Source of the DNA: Knoellia sp. p5-6-4 | Lineage (GTDB): Bacteria > Actinomycetota > Actinomycetes > Actinomycetales > Dermatophilaceae | Length of the DNA stretch: 64,000 nt | Reading direction: 5' to 3' | NCBI RefSeq assembly: GCF_029222705.1 | Contig: NZ_JARGZF010000001.1 | Coordinates: forward strand, 2,166,437-2,230,436 | Part shown: in pieces, positions 55,274 to 62,818 of the stretch | How positions within the stretch are numbered: the stretch's first letter is position 1 | How the letters are laid out: each line of letters begins with the position of its first letter | The notes under the pieces: generated by a model | What the model was told of the DNA's origin: nothing | The model's input: the letters and a program-made list of their open reading frames with translations, nothing else | Databases searched by the model: none | Translations under genes and position numbers: made by a program

Positions 55274-55702
55274 ATGAAGATCTCGGATGTTGTGCGCCGC
55301 AAGGGCGACACGGTGGTCACGGTGCGACCCGACGACACGGTCCAGCAGCTGCTCGCGCTGCTCGGCGAGCATCGCATCGGTGCGCTGGTGGTCAGCGAGG
55401 ACGGCGAGCACGTCGCCGGCATCGTCAGCGAGCGGGACGTCGTCTGGCGGCTGGCGTCCGACGGCGCCAGCATCCTGGAGGCGACGGTCAGTGACATCAT
55501 GACCACCGACGTCAAGACCTGCGACTTCGAGGACCACCTCGAGGACCTCGCCCTCACCATGACCGAGATGCGCATCCGGCACGTGCCCGTGGTGGTCGAT
55601 GGCAAGCTGCGCGCCATCGTCAGCATCGGCGACATCGTCAAGAACCGCATCGACGAGCTCCAGTCCGAGCGCGACCAGCTGGTCGGCTACATCCAGCAGT
55701 GA
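55274..55702 (+). CDS. Two-CBS-domain protein
   Basis: 142 aa from ATG 55274: tandem CBS domains, MKISDVVRRKGDTVVTVRPD with EDGEHVAGIVSERDVVWRLA, then VSDIMTTDVKTCDFEDHLED with VPVVVDGKLRAIVSIGDIVK. Such stand-alone CBS proteins bind adenine nucleotides (AMP/ATP/SAM). Stand-alone gene before the Ser/Thr kinase; partner unknown. Confidence 0.92.
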   Translation: MKISDVVRRKGDTVVTVRPDDTVQQLLALLGEHRIGALVVSEDGEHVAGIVSERDVVWRLASDGASILEATVSDIMTTDVKTCDFEDHLEDLALTMTEMRIRHVPVVVDGKLRAIVSIGDIVKNRIDELQSERDQLVGYIQQ

Positions 55703-55745
55703 GCCGCTCTGACGGCTGACAGGGAGTCGGCCTAACGTAGGCGCC

Positions 55746-57446
55746 ATGACGACGGAGGCGATCGGCGGCGGCGACGGCTCAGTCGGCCTGCCCGGGAGCG
55801 GGCGCGTGGGCCCCTACCGCCTCGTGCAGCAGCTGGGCGAGGGCGGCATGGGCGTCGTCCACCTCGCGCTCGACCGCAGCGGCCGCGCCGTCGCGCTGAA
55901 GCTGCTGCGTCCGCACATCGCCCACGACTCCGACGCGCGGTCCAGGCTCGCGCGCGAGGTGGAGGTGCTGGGCCGCGTGCAGGACCCGCGGGTGGCGGCG
56001 GTCATCGACGCCGACCTCGACGGCGAGCGGCCCTACGTCGTGACCCGCTACGTGCCCGGGCCCTCGCTCGACGAGGTGGTCAAGGAGCAGGGGCCGCTCA
56101 CCGGCCAGGACCTGTTGCGCCTGGGCCGGGGGCTCGCTGCGGCGCTCGACGCCATCCACGCCGCGGGCGTCGTGCACCGCGACCTCAAGCCGGCCAACGT
56201 CCTGCTGCTCGACGGCGACCCCGTCGTCATCGACTTCGGCATCGCCCACATCGCCGACGACGTGCGCCTCACCATGACCGGCCTGGTCATGGGCACGCCG
56301 GGCTACCTCAGCCCCGAGGTGGTCGAGGGTGCGCAGGTCACCGAGGCCACGGACTGGTGGGGCTGGGCAGCCACCCTCGCCTTCGCAGCCTCGGGCACGC
56401 CACCGTTCGGGCGCGGCCCCATGGACGTCGTGCTGAGCCGGGTCAGCCGCGGGGAGGCCGACCTCTCCGGCGTCGACCCGCGGCTTTCGCCGCTGCTGTA
56501 TGCCGCGCTGTCCCCGGACCCGCGCCGGCGCCCCGACGCCGACGAGGTCGTCGAGGGGCTGGAGCGCTACGCCGCCGGCAAGCCGGCCACGAGGGCGCTG
56601 CCCGCGGCGGCGCCTGCGCGGCATACCCAGGTCATCGACCAGCGGGCGACCCGGGCGTGGGAGGAGCCGCCCGCACTGGGCCCGCTGTCCCTGCCCGTCG
56701 ACCACGAGCCCTACGAGTGGCAGGCGCCGGTGGACGACCGCAGCGTGCTCGCCCACTGGGACCCACCGCAGGCGCAGTCCGACGAGGTCTCCGACTGGCA
56801 GGCGGCGTGGGACGCCGACCCCAGCGAGCCCGACCCGCGCATCGGGCGCCCGCAGCGCAGCGGCACGCTGCTCGCGCTGCTGCTCGGCGTCGTCGCCGTC
56901 ACGGCCACCTGGCCCGTCGTCGGTGCGGTCCTGGTCGTGCTCTGGTGCTGGACCGCCCGCACGGCGGAGCGCTCGGTGACGTCTCTGGTGATGCGGCGCC
57001 ACCACCGGGGCCGGCGGCGCAGCGACGTGCCGCTGGCCGTGGCGGCCAGCCCCTGGCACCTGGTCGTGGGGGCCCTGGGGACGCTCGGCGGCCTCCTGCT
57101 GCCGCTCCTGGTCGGGGTCTCTGCGGTCTTCAGCACCGCGCTCGCGACCGTTGCCGTGACCGGGGGCTCGCCGGAGCCCAACGCCGCCGTGCCCATCGCC
57201 GTGGGTGGCCTGCTCGCTGCCCTCGTGGCGTGGTGGGGACCAGGGGGAGCAGCCCTGCGTCGTGGCACCCGCAGCGCCGTGCGCGGCCTCGCCCCGGGCG
57301 CCCGGGGCGCGCAGGTGGCGGTGCTGCTCGGCCTGGTCGTGGCGGCCGGGCTCGCCCTGTGGTCCTACCAGCGCGCCGGCGCTCCGTTCTGGTGGCCGTG
57401 GCAGGCGCCCTCGGAGATCTGGGCAGGGGTGGGCCCGCCCCGATGA
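55746..57446 (+). CDS. Membrane Ser/Thr protein kinase (PknB-like)
   Basis: 566 aa. Kinase domain residues about 20-280: glycine loop LGEGGMGVVHLA, VAIKL-like VALKLLRPH (Lys), catalytic loop VVHRDLKPANVLLLDGD, DFGIAHIADD (DFG) and GTPGYLSPEVVEGAQ. The second half has several hydrophobic helices (LLALLLGVVAVTATWPVVGA, VVGALGTLGGLLLPLLVGVS), unlike the PASTA-bearing PknB. It lacks an extracellular sensor of note. Adjacent 11 bp later is a ThrE-type exporter, perhaps cotranscribed. Confidence 0.91.
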   Translation: MTTEAIGGGDGSVGLPGSGRVGPYRLVQQLGEGGMGVVHLALDRSGRAVALKLLRPHIAHDSDARSRLAREVEVLGRVQDPRVAAVIDADLDGERPYVVTRYVPGPSLDEVVKEQGPLTGQDLLRLGRGLAAALDAIHAAGVVHRDLKPANVLLLDGDPVVIDFGIAHIADDVRLTMTGLVMGTPGYLSPEVVEGAQVTEATDWWGWAATLAFAASGTPPFGRGPMDVVLSRVSRGEADLSGVDPRLSPLLYAALSPDPRRRPDADEVVEGLERYAAGKPATRALPAAAPARHTQVIDQRATRAWEEPPALGPLSLPVDHEPYEWQAPVDDRSVLAHWDPPQAQSDEVSDWQAAWDADPSEPDPRIGRPQRSGTLLALLLGVVAVTATWPVVGAVLVVLWCWTARTAERSVTSLVMRRHHRGRRRSDVPLAVAASPWHLVVGALGTLGGLLLPLLVGVSAVFSTALATVAVTGGSPEPNAAVPIAVGGLLAALVAWWGPGGAALRRGTRSAVRGLAPGARGAQVAVLLGLVVAAGLALWSYQRAGAPFWWPWQAPSEIWAGVGPPR

Positions 57447-57456
57447 CGAGCCGCCG

Positions 57457-58965
57457 ATGACGGATGTTGCCGAGGGCCCTGCCAGCCAGTCGAGCCTGCC
57501 GGAGCGGCGGGCCCTGCCGCGCCGTCCGCGGGTGCCGCGGGGCCTGTGGCGGGGCGAGGAGCTCACCGAGACCCTGCCGATCGCCGACTCCCTGCGCCTG
57601 ACGCCCTACCGCAACCCCCGCGTGCTCGCCGCCGCCGCGGAGGAGCGGGAGGCCCGGGCCTCGCTCGACCTGGCGCTGCGGGTGGGGGAACTGATGCTGC
57701 GCTGTGGGGCGGGCGCGCCGCAGGTCGAGTCGAGCGTCACCGCCGTCGCCGCCGCGGCCGGCCTCGACAACCTCGAGGTCGACATCACCCTGCAGTCGCT
57801 GCTCGTGCAGTGCACGACCAGCTCGGGCGGCCAGATCACCATGCTGCGCGTCGTGCGCTCGGCGACGCGCGACTTCGCCCGGCTCGTCGCCGTGCACGAG
57901 TTCGTCGAGAACCTCGTGGCCGGCAGCTACGACCGTGAGGCGGCCGCGGCGCGGTTGCGGGAGATCCGGCGGATGCCACGGTTCTGGCCGCGCTGGGTGG
58001 TGCACGGCTCGATGGGGGTGCTGTCCGCCGCGGTCGCGATCATGCTCGGCGCCTCGCTGTCCGCCTCGCTCGTCGCAGGCGTCTCGGCCGTCTTCGTCGA
58101 CAGCACAGCCCGCAGGCTGGGGGCGCGGGGCCTGCCCGAGTTCTACCAGTGCGCGATCGGCGGGTTCATCGCCACGGCCATCGCGTGGGGCGCGTTCTCC
58201 GTGGGGGCGGCCGGCGCGCTGCCGGTGAGCTCTGCGGACTTCGCCTACATCGTGGCGGGCGGCATCGTGGTGCTCCTGCCCGGGCGGACGGTCGCCTCGG
58301 CATTCGAGGACGTCATCTCGGGCTACTCGGTGACAGGAGCCGGCCGCATGTTCGGCGTGCTCCTCACCACGGCGGGCATCATCCTGGGCGTCGCCGCCGC
58401 GCTGTCGATGACGCTGAAGCTGACGGCTGCCCTCGACCTGTCGCTGGCCTCGCCCAGCATCCTCGAGCTGAGGGCGACCGACGCGCCGGTGGTGCTCGGT
58501 GTGCTCGGTGCCATCGTCGTCGGCCTGGCGGGCGCCGTCTCGCTGCGCTCGCGGCGCGAGCTGGTCCTGCCGACAGGCCTGCTCTGCGGGGCAGGGGTGG
58601 GACTGTCGCTGGTCGTGAGCCTCGTGCCCGGCCTCGGAGCGCTGACGGCAGCAGGCCTGGCCAGCATCGCCCTCGGGTTCGTCGGGCGGCTGGTGGCGCT
58701 GCGGATGGGGGCACCGGCCATGGTGCTCGTCGTGCCCGCGTCCTACGGCCTCCTGCCGGGTCTGGCCATATTCCGGGGTCTCTACGAGATGGTGACGCAC
58801 GCGTCGGCAGACGCCGGCAGCCTCTCCCTCCAGGGCGGCATCACGACGCTGTTGGGGGCGTTCGCGGTCCTGCTGGCCATCGCCACCGGGACCACGCTCG
58901 GTGAGCTCCTCGGCGCGCCGTTCGACCACCGGATGGTCCAGAAGCGCCGGGCCCGACGGCGGTGA
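57457..58965 (+). CDS. ThrE-type threonine/serine exporter
   Basis: 502 aa from ATG 57457. N-terminal domain with LDLALRVGELMLRCGAGAPQ VES-type motif (GAGAPQVESSVTAVA), HEFVENLVAG, and about ten helices in two repeats (DUF1212 and DUF3815-like): GVLSAAVAIMLGASLSASL, AYIVAGGIVVLLPGRTVASA, PAMVLVVPASYGLLPGLAIF. Corynebacterium ThrE exports threonine and serine; substrate here inferred. Follows the kinase gene by 11 bp. Confidence 0.9.
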   Translation: MTDVAEGPASQSSLPERRALPRRPRVPRGLWRGEELTETLPIADSLRLTPYRNPRVLAAAAEEREARASLDLALRVGELMLRCGAGAPQVESSVTAVAAAAGLDNLEVDITLQSLLVQCTTSSGGQITMLRVVRSATRDFARLVAVHEFVENLVAGSYDREAAAARLREIRRMPRFWPRWVVHGSMGVLSAAVAIMLGASLSASLVAGVSAVFVDSTARRLGARGLPEFYQCAIGGFIATAIAWGAFSVGAAGALPVSSADFAYIVAGGIVVLLPGRTVASAFEDVISGYSVTGAGRMFGVLLTTAGIILGVAAALSMTLKLTAALDLSLASPSILELRATDAPVVLGVLGAIVVGLAGAVSLRSRRELVLPTGLLCGAGVGLSLVVSLVPGLGALTAAGLASIALGFVGRLVALRMGAPAMVLVVPASYGLLPGLAIFRGLYEMVTHASADAGSLSLQGGITTLLGAFAVLLAIATGTTLGELLGAPFDHRMVQKRRARRR

Positions 58966-59175
58966 CGTCGCGGCGCGACACCGCGCCCGCGGCATACCCG
59001 GTCAAAACCTGCCGAGGCGGGCCGCCAAAAGATCACGAACGGATTACGGCGAACTGCTTGTCGCGATTCGACAACCCCCGGTACCGTCTTCGCTTGGCAC
59101 CGATTGCCGCCGGGTTCAGCGCCTTTCTCCCGGGTCTCACAACTTCACACAGCACACCCAAGCACGCACACCCGC
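58966..59175 (+). other. Upstream part of the rpf leader
   Basis: 210 bp between the ThrE-type gene and the riboswitch. It must hold the rpf promoter, since the ThrE gene is unlikely to be its only source of transcription. A GGCATAC octamer (58991) and AT-richer stretch (AACGGATTACGGCGAACTGC) are visible, but I see no convincing -35/-10 pair. Confidence 0.4.
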
Positions 59176-59349
59176 AGCGCCTAACCTCGTCCGGCGGGTG
59201 TTTCGCCGGGAGATCCCCGGGCAGGACGAGGGTGGGGGAACCAACTCGGCCCGCTCCGGCGGGCCTTGGGGTGAAGCCGGTCCGCCGGCCGGGCGCCTGA
59301 CAGCCCGAACCCGACAGCTCACCTCTTCGGCGCACGTCAGGAGAGGATC
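59176..59349 (+). ncRNA. c-di-AMP riboswitch (ydaO-yuaA) of rpf
   Basis: The leader ends just before rpf. It carries the ydaO signature blocks: GGGGGAACCAA, a GC stem, UUGGGGUGAAGCCGG, then CCCGAACCCGACAGCUCACC followed by a CGGCG stem and the ribosome site GGAGAGG. These match the c-di-AMP riboswitch aptamer known upstream of rpf genes in Streptomyces and relatives, which shuts off expression when c-di-AMP is high. The site is 8 bp from the start codon, so the expression platform probably masks the ribosome site. Confidence 0.9.
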
Positions 59350-59356
59350 CCCGCGC

Positions 59357-60082
59357 ATGTTCTATGCCCCGAAGCACTCCGCTCGGAAGCAGAGCCCCGT
59401 CCGCCGGCGCATGGCCGGCGTCGCTGTTGCCGGAGTCGCCACCGTCGGCGCCGGCCTCGCCACCGCCTCCGGCGCCCAGGCCGGCACCGTCTGGGACCGC
59501 CTCGCCAGCTGCGAGAGCGGCGGCCGGTGGAACATCAACACCGGCAACGGCTACTACGGCGGCCTTCAGTTCTCGTACAGCACGTGGAAGGCGTTCGGCG
59601 GCCAGCGCTACGCCTACACCGCCGACCGCGCGAGCAAGGCCCAGCAGATCATGGTCGCCCAGAAGGTCCTCCAGGTGCAGGGCCCCGGCGCCTGGCCGCA
59701 CTGCAGCGTCGTCGCGGGCCTCACCCGCACCAACGGCGGTGCCGTCAACGCGGGCTCGACCGTGGCTGCCTCGCGGTCGAGCGCACGCACCGCGGTCCCG
59801 GCCCGCTCCACCAGCTCGACGGGGAAGCTGGCCGTCGACGGCATCCGCGGCCCCCTCACCAACGCCGCCATCGAGCGCTGGGTCGGCGGCTCGGTCAACG
59901 GCAGCCTCTCGCGCACCGACATCCAGCGCCTGCAGCGCCGGGTCGGCTCGGCTCCCGACGGCATCATCGGCCCCAAGACGGTGCGCGCCCTGCAGACCAC
60001 GATCGGCGCACCCCGCACCGGCGCCCGCTACCTCGACCGCGACACCGTCCGCGCCCTGCAGCGCTACCTGAACGCTCGCTGA
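59357..60082 (+). CDS. Resuscitation-promoting factor with PG-binding-like domain
   Basis: 241 aa from ATG 59357. Sec signal peptide (about 1-42, GVATVGAGLATASGAQA). The Rpf domain, residues 43-118, has the lysozyme-like core DRLASCESGGRWN with the conserved Glu53 and disulfide Cys52, then YYGGLQFSYSTWKAF. A Ser/Thr/Ala linker follows, then a DGIRGPLTNAAIERWVGG and LQRRVGSAPDGIIGPKTVRAL pair of peptidoglycan-binding-like repeats. It cleaves peptidoglycan glycan during growth or resuscitation. Regulated by the preceding c-di-AMP riboswitch. Confidence 0.93.
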   Translation: MFYAPKHSARKQSPVRRRMAGVAVAGVATVGAGLATASGAQAGTVWDRLASCESGGRWNINTGNGYYGGLQFSYSTWKAFGGQRYAYTADRASKAQQIMVAQKVLQVQGPGAWPHCSVVAGLTRTNGGAVNAGSTVAASRSSARTAVPARSTSSTGKLAVDGIRGPLTNAAIERWVGGSVNGSLSRTDIQRLQRRVGSAPDGIIGPKTVRALQTTIGAPRTGARYLDRDTVRALQRYLNAR

Positions 60083-60098
60083 CGCCTCGCGCGCTGGC

Positions 60099-60142
60099 CG
60101 AACGGGGTCCTGCCCACCTCATCGTGGGCAGGACCCCGTTCG
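60099..60142. terminator. Terminator after rpf, 19-bp perfect arms
   Basis: CGAACGGGGTCCTGCCCAC (60099-60117) pairs exactly with GTGGGCAGGACCCCGTTCG (60124-60142) around CTCATC. It lies 17 bp after the rpf stop. Confidence 0.92.
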
Positions 60143-60229
60143 TATGCCGTGCGCCGACCCTGTGGGTTGCGGGCACCGGCGGGTGTGCCGGGTACGATTT
60201 CGGCGATCCCGCGGCATCGGTGCGGGCTC

Positions 60230-60302
60230 GCCGGCGTGGCGCAATTGGCAGCGCACCTGTCTTGTAAACAGGTGGTTAGGGGTTCGAGTCCCCTCGTCGG
60301 CT
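60230..60302 (+). tRNA. tRNA-Thr (TGT)
   Basis: 73 nt. Acceptor arm GCCGGCG pairs with CGTCGGC (one G-U); the anticodon stem CCTGT/ACAGG closes the loop CTTGTAA with anticodon TGT, reading ACA (Thr). The T arm GGGGTTCGAGTCCCC is perfect and the D arm is GCGC/GCGC. CCA is not encoded. It stands alone between rpf and a minus-strand gene. Confidence 0.97.
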
Positions 60303-60396
60303 CTCTGGCCAGCGACGAGGTGCCTCCCCGCGCCCGCTGGGACCGGCCCACCGGGCTCCCCCGGATGCTGGTGCAGCACGGGACGGGCGATGAAAC

Positions 60397-61104
60397 TCAG
60401 CCGAGCTGCTGCCGGTGGGCGGTGTTGATCCGCTCGGCGAGGGCAGCGAGCTTGGTGTTGGTCCGGCTCGAGGCGCTGCGCAGGATGGCGAAGGCCTCCT
60501 CGTCATCGACCGAGTGGGCGGCCATCAGCAGCCCGACCGCCTTCCCGATCTCACGGTTGCTGTCCAGTCCCCGGCGCAGGCTCTCGACACTGGACAGGTG
60601 CTCGGCGGCCGCGAGCGCCACCGAGGTGAAGGCCGCCAGCATGGCGCCGACACCGACCGACTCCTCGGTCAGGGCTCCCGGGGTGTCGGAGAAGATGTTC
60701 AGGGCTGAGCGTCCGCCGGCTCCCTGCTGGAGCCTGAACCCGAGCATGCCGCGGATCGGCGTCCTGCTCAGCGTGAGCTCGGCGAGGACGGGCCACGTCG
60801 ATGACGAGGCGATGTCCTCGTCGCGTTGGACGGAGTCCCCGACGATGCTGTCGAGGCACGGCCCCTCCTGTGCCTCGCTCTCCAGGCTGTCCATGAGGCG
60901 CGCCACGGCATCACTGGCCGCGAGCGTGCGCAGCCGCATGCCCTTCTCCAAGGTGGAGATGCAGGCGTGATCGGCTCCCGGCACGATGTCGAGCGCTGCG
61001 CGGCAGATGGCGTCCAGGACCTCTTGGGAGCTGGATCCGGTGTAGACGAGCTCGGCGAGGGAGGCGAACGCCTCAGTGGACTCGCGGGGGATGGGCTCCT
61101 GCAT
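60397..61104 (-). CDS. GAF-ANTAR RNA-binding regulator
   Basis: 235 aa from ATG 61104. GAF domain about 10-155 (LAELVYTGSSSQEVLDAICR, ADHACISTLEKGMRLRTLAA), ANTAR domain at the C-terminus (about 170-225: SLRRGLDSNREIGKAVGLLM, then AFAILRSASSRTNTKLAALA). ANTAR proteins bind dual-hairpin RNAs and prevent termination. The GAF may sense a ligand. Target RNAs are not identifiable nearby. A 14-bp hairpin lies behind its start, terminating the next upstream operon. Confidence 0.92.
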   Translation of the reverse strand: MQEPIPRESTEAFASLAELVYTGSSSQEVLDAICRAALDIVPGADHACISTLEKGMRLRTLAASDAVARLMDSLESEAQEGPCLDSIVGDSVQRDEDIASSSTWPVLAELTLSRTPIRGMLGFRLQQGAGGRSALNIFSDTPGALTEESVGVGAMLAAFTSVALAAAEHLSSVESLRRGLDSNREIGKAVGLLMAAHSVDDEEAFAILRSASSRTNTKLAALAERINTAHRQQLG

Positions 61105-61148
61105 GCGTCCAGTATCTCCGGCCAGCACGGTCGAACTGCGCGGAACCA

Positions 61149-61191
61149 CCCCTTGGACCCGGACCGTCGAGGACGGCCCGGGTCCAAGGGG
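61149..61191. terminator. Terminator of small-gene operon
   Basis: CCCCTTGGACCCGG (61149-61162) pairs perfectly with CCGGGTCCAAGGGG (61178-61191), with an inner CCGTC/GACGG stem. It follows the minus-strand stop at 61199 and precedes the GAF-ANTAR start. Confidence 0.85.
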
Positions 61192-61198
61192 GCAGGTA

Positions 61199-61444
61199 CT
61201 AGGCAGCCCCGGGCCGGGGCGCGACCGCGGCTCCTCCGCAGGGCTCCGCCGGCCCGCTGCCGTCGTGCCCGCTGCCGTCGTGCCCGCTGCCGTCGTGCCC
61301 GTGAGACGTCTTCTCGGCATGGGCCTCGATGGACACCTGGGCCGTCCAGACGTGACCGTGGTTGCAGGCGAACAGCACCTCCCCGCCGCTGACGAAGATG
61401 CTCAGGTCGCCATCGTCGTCGGTGTGCTTCATCCGCGTGGTCAT
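61199..61444 (-). CDS. MKHTDDDG-family small protein A, His/Gly/Asp-rich tail
   Basis: 81 aa from ATG 61444, which overlaps the upstream membrane-protein stop (ATGA). The first 40 residues (MKHTDDDGDLSIFVSG, then VLFACNHGHVWTAQVSIE) match protein B at 62111 at 28 of 36 positions. The tail holds three HDGSG repeats and other His, suggesting metal binding. No membrane helix or signal. I do not recognise the family. The conserved C-x-x-GH could be half of a zinc site. Confidence 0.72.
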   Translation of the reverse strand: MTTRMKHTDDDGDLSIFVSGGEVLFACNHGHVWTAQVSIEAHAEKTSHGHDGSGHDGSGHDGSGPAEPCGGAAVAPRPGAA

Positions 61445-61842
61445 GGCGCGGCCGCGGCGTGTGCGCCGTGGGAGCGCGACAACCCGAACGCGTCCGGGTA
61501 GAGCGTCTGGGCCTTGCTCAGCAGGTCCTGCTCGCGGCTGGTGCTCAGCACGCCCTCGAGCTTCTGCTGGGTCCGCTTGACCTCGGTCATGGCCTGGGCG
61601 GCCTTGGCCTCGGCGTGCTCGCGACCGGCGGCTCCGAACCAGTAGCCGAGCGCGGTGGTGAGCAGCGGCAGGACGACCAGCAGGACGTCCTTGGCCCGCT
61701 GGTAGGTGTCGAGCACGTGCCCTTGGCCGTCCCACGTGGGGACCGACGAGATCTGGCCTGCGACGGCCAGGAGCCAGTAGGCGGTGATGACGAAGAGGAT
61801 TCCCGTGATCATCGCCCTGATGTACATCGCTGTTCTTTCCAT
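61441..61842 (-). CDS. Two-helix membrane protein with coiled coil
   Basis: 133 aa from ATG 61842 (GGGGGTGCC before it). Two hydrophobic segments (MITGILFVITAYWLLAVAG and LLVVLPLLTTALGYWFGAA) are followed by a helical, charged segment (EHAEAKAAQAMTEVKRTQQK) resembling a coiled coil. Unknown family. Overlaps protein A by 4 bp in an operon. Confidence 0.78.
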   Translation of the reverse strand: MERTAMYIRAMITGILFVITAYWLLAVAGQISSVPTWDGQGHVLDTYQRAKDVLLVVLPLLTTALGYWFGAAGREHAEAKAAQAMTEVKRTQQKLEGVLSTSREQDLLSKAQTLYPDAFGLSRSHGAHAAAAP

Positions 61843-61894
61843 GGCACCCCCCTGGTTGCACGCTCAAGGCTGCACCCACTTCAGTAGGCCGTAA

Positions 61895-61912
61895 CTCATG
61901 CAAATGCATGAG
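61895..61912. promoter_or_regulatory. AT-rich palindrome upstream of the small operon
   Basis: CTCATGCAAATGCATGAG has perfect 7-bp arms around AAAT. It lies 53 bp upstream of the membrane-protein start in the lowest-GC stretch of the window (61890-61970, AATTTTTGGTATCAGTGCC). It is a good operator candidate. No -35/-10 pair can be assigned. Confidence 0.55.
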
Positions 61913-62110
61913 GGACGGTCAATTTTTGGTATCAGTGCCTTCGTTTGAGTTTCTTCCTGTCCCTTTGAGGGCTCTTGTGTCGAGAGTCTGCCCGGTGGTC
62001 GCGGTCGCGCTGAGACGCGGCGCGCGGTGCGGCACGGGTGCGCGGCGCGGCATACACGCAGCCCTTCGACGAGAAGGCGGGTCCCCCTGGACGGTGTGCT
62101 CGGACGTGCG
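61913..62110. other. Non-coding gap between small operon and protein B
   Basis: The first 60 bp are AT-rich and look like promoter DNA; the rest is high-GC with no conserved ORF, repeat or terminator that I can see. A GGCATAC octamer is at 62049. The minus-strand transcript of protein B must end in or run through this stretch. Confidence 0.4.
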
Positions 62111-62365
62111 TCAGTCGAAGCCCAGCGCCCTCGGCAGGGCCGGGCCGAAGCGGCGGACCAGCTCGGCATAGCGCTCGTGCTCCACGGACAGCTCCTCGAG
62201 CTCGTCCTCGGTCTCACCCACGTCGGTGTCCGGGTGCCGCGTCGGCCCCACGCCGGGCTCGATGGAGACCGGCGCGGTCCACGCGTGGCCCCTGTCGCAG
62301 GCGAACAGCACGAGGTCCCCGCTGACGAACACGCTCAGCTCGCCGTCGTCGTCGGTGTGCTTCAT
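62111..62365 (-). CDS. MKHTDDDG-family small protein B
   Basis: 84 aa from ATG 62365. It shares MKHTDDDGELSVFVSGDLVL and FACDRGHAWTAPVSIE with protein A. The tail is acidic and helical (GETEDELEELSVEHERYAEL) rather than His-rich, so the shared 36-residue head carries different C-terminal modules. No signal or membrane helix. Unknown family; probably a duplicate of A. Confidence 0.75.
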   Translation of the reverse strand: MKHTDDDGELSVFVSGDLVLFACDRGHAWTAPVSIEPGVGPTRHPDTDVGETEDELEELSVEHERYAELVRRFGPALPRALGFD

Positions 62366-62531
62366 CGGGGACACCACAGAAGACTGCTCCGCACCACCTC
62401 CTGCGCGCACCCAGCAAAATGCGCAGGCACTGTCGCCGCGAGGCGAGCCGGTCTACCCTTGGTCCTGCGGGCGCATGGCCCGTTCGGTCGAGGCGTACTA
62501 GGCCTAAGCGCGCAGAACAGGGGAGGTCGTC

Positions 62532-62765
62532 ATGGCGGAGGCAGCCGCGGAAGCCGCTCCCCAGCCTCGCTCCCGACTCCACGACCGTCTGGCCGGATGG
62601 TGGTCGCACTGGCTGGGCCGGCACGCGCCGCTGATGGACGACCCGGGGCTGGGTCGCCTCGACCGCTTCGACGGGGTCGCGCCCGGCAGCGAGAGCCCCG
62701 CGCGACGCGACCGTCTCGGCGGGTCCGGCGCTTCCCCGGACCTCCCGGGCAGGAGCACCCGCTAG
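62532..62765 (+). CDS. Small basic/acidic protein, uncertain
   Basis: 77 aa from ATG 62532 with GGGGAGGTCGTC in front. The product (LHDRLAGWWSHWLGRHAPLM) has an amphipathic Trp-rich segment, then a Gly/Arg/Asp/Ser tail. No family recognised. The ribosome site is good, but length and composition alone cannot prove it is translated. CapA follows 53 bp later. Confidence 0.45.
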   Translation: MAEAAAEAAPQPRSRLHDRLAGWWSHWLGRHAPLMDDPGLGRLDRFDGVAPGSESPARRDRLGGSGASPDLPGRSTR

Positions 62766-62818
62766 CCGCATGACCTCTGGCCCTGCGCAGATCCGCCCGG
62801 GGCACGTAGTCAGGAGGC

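Noticed and set aside
60230-62810. tRNA-Thr as an integration site for an island of small genes
   Set aside because: No repeat of the tRNA 3' end, integrase or mobile gene follows, and codon use in the neighbouring genes stays high-GC.
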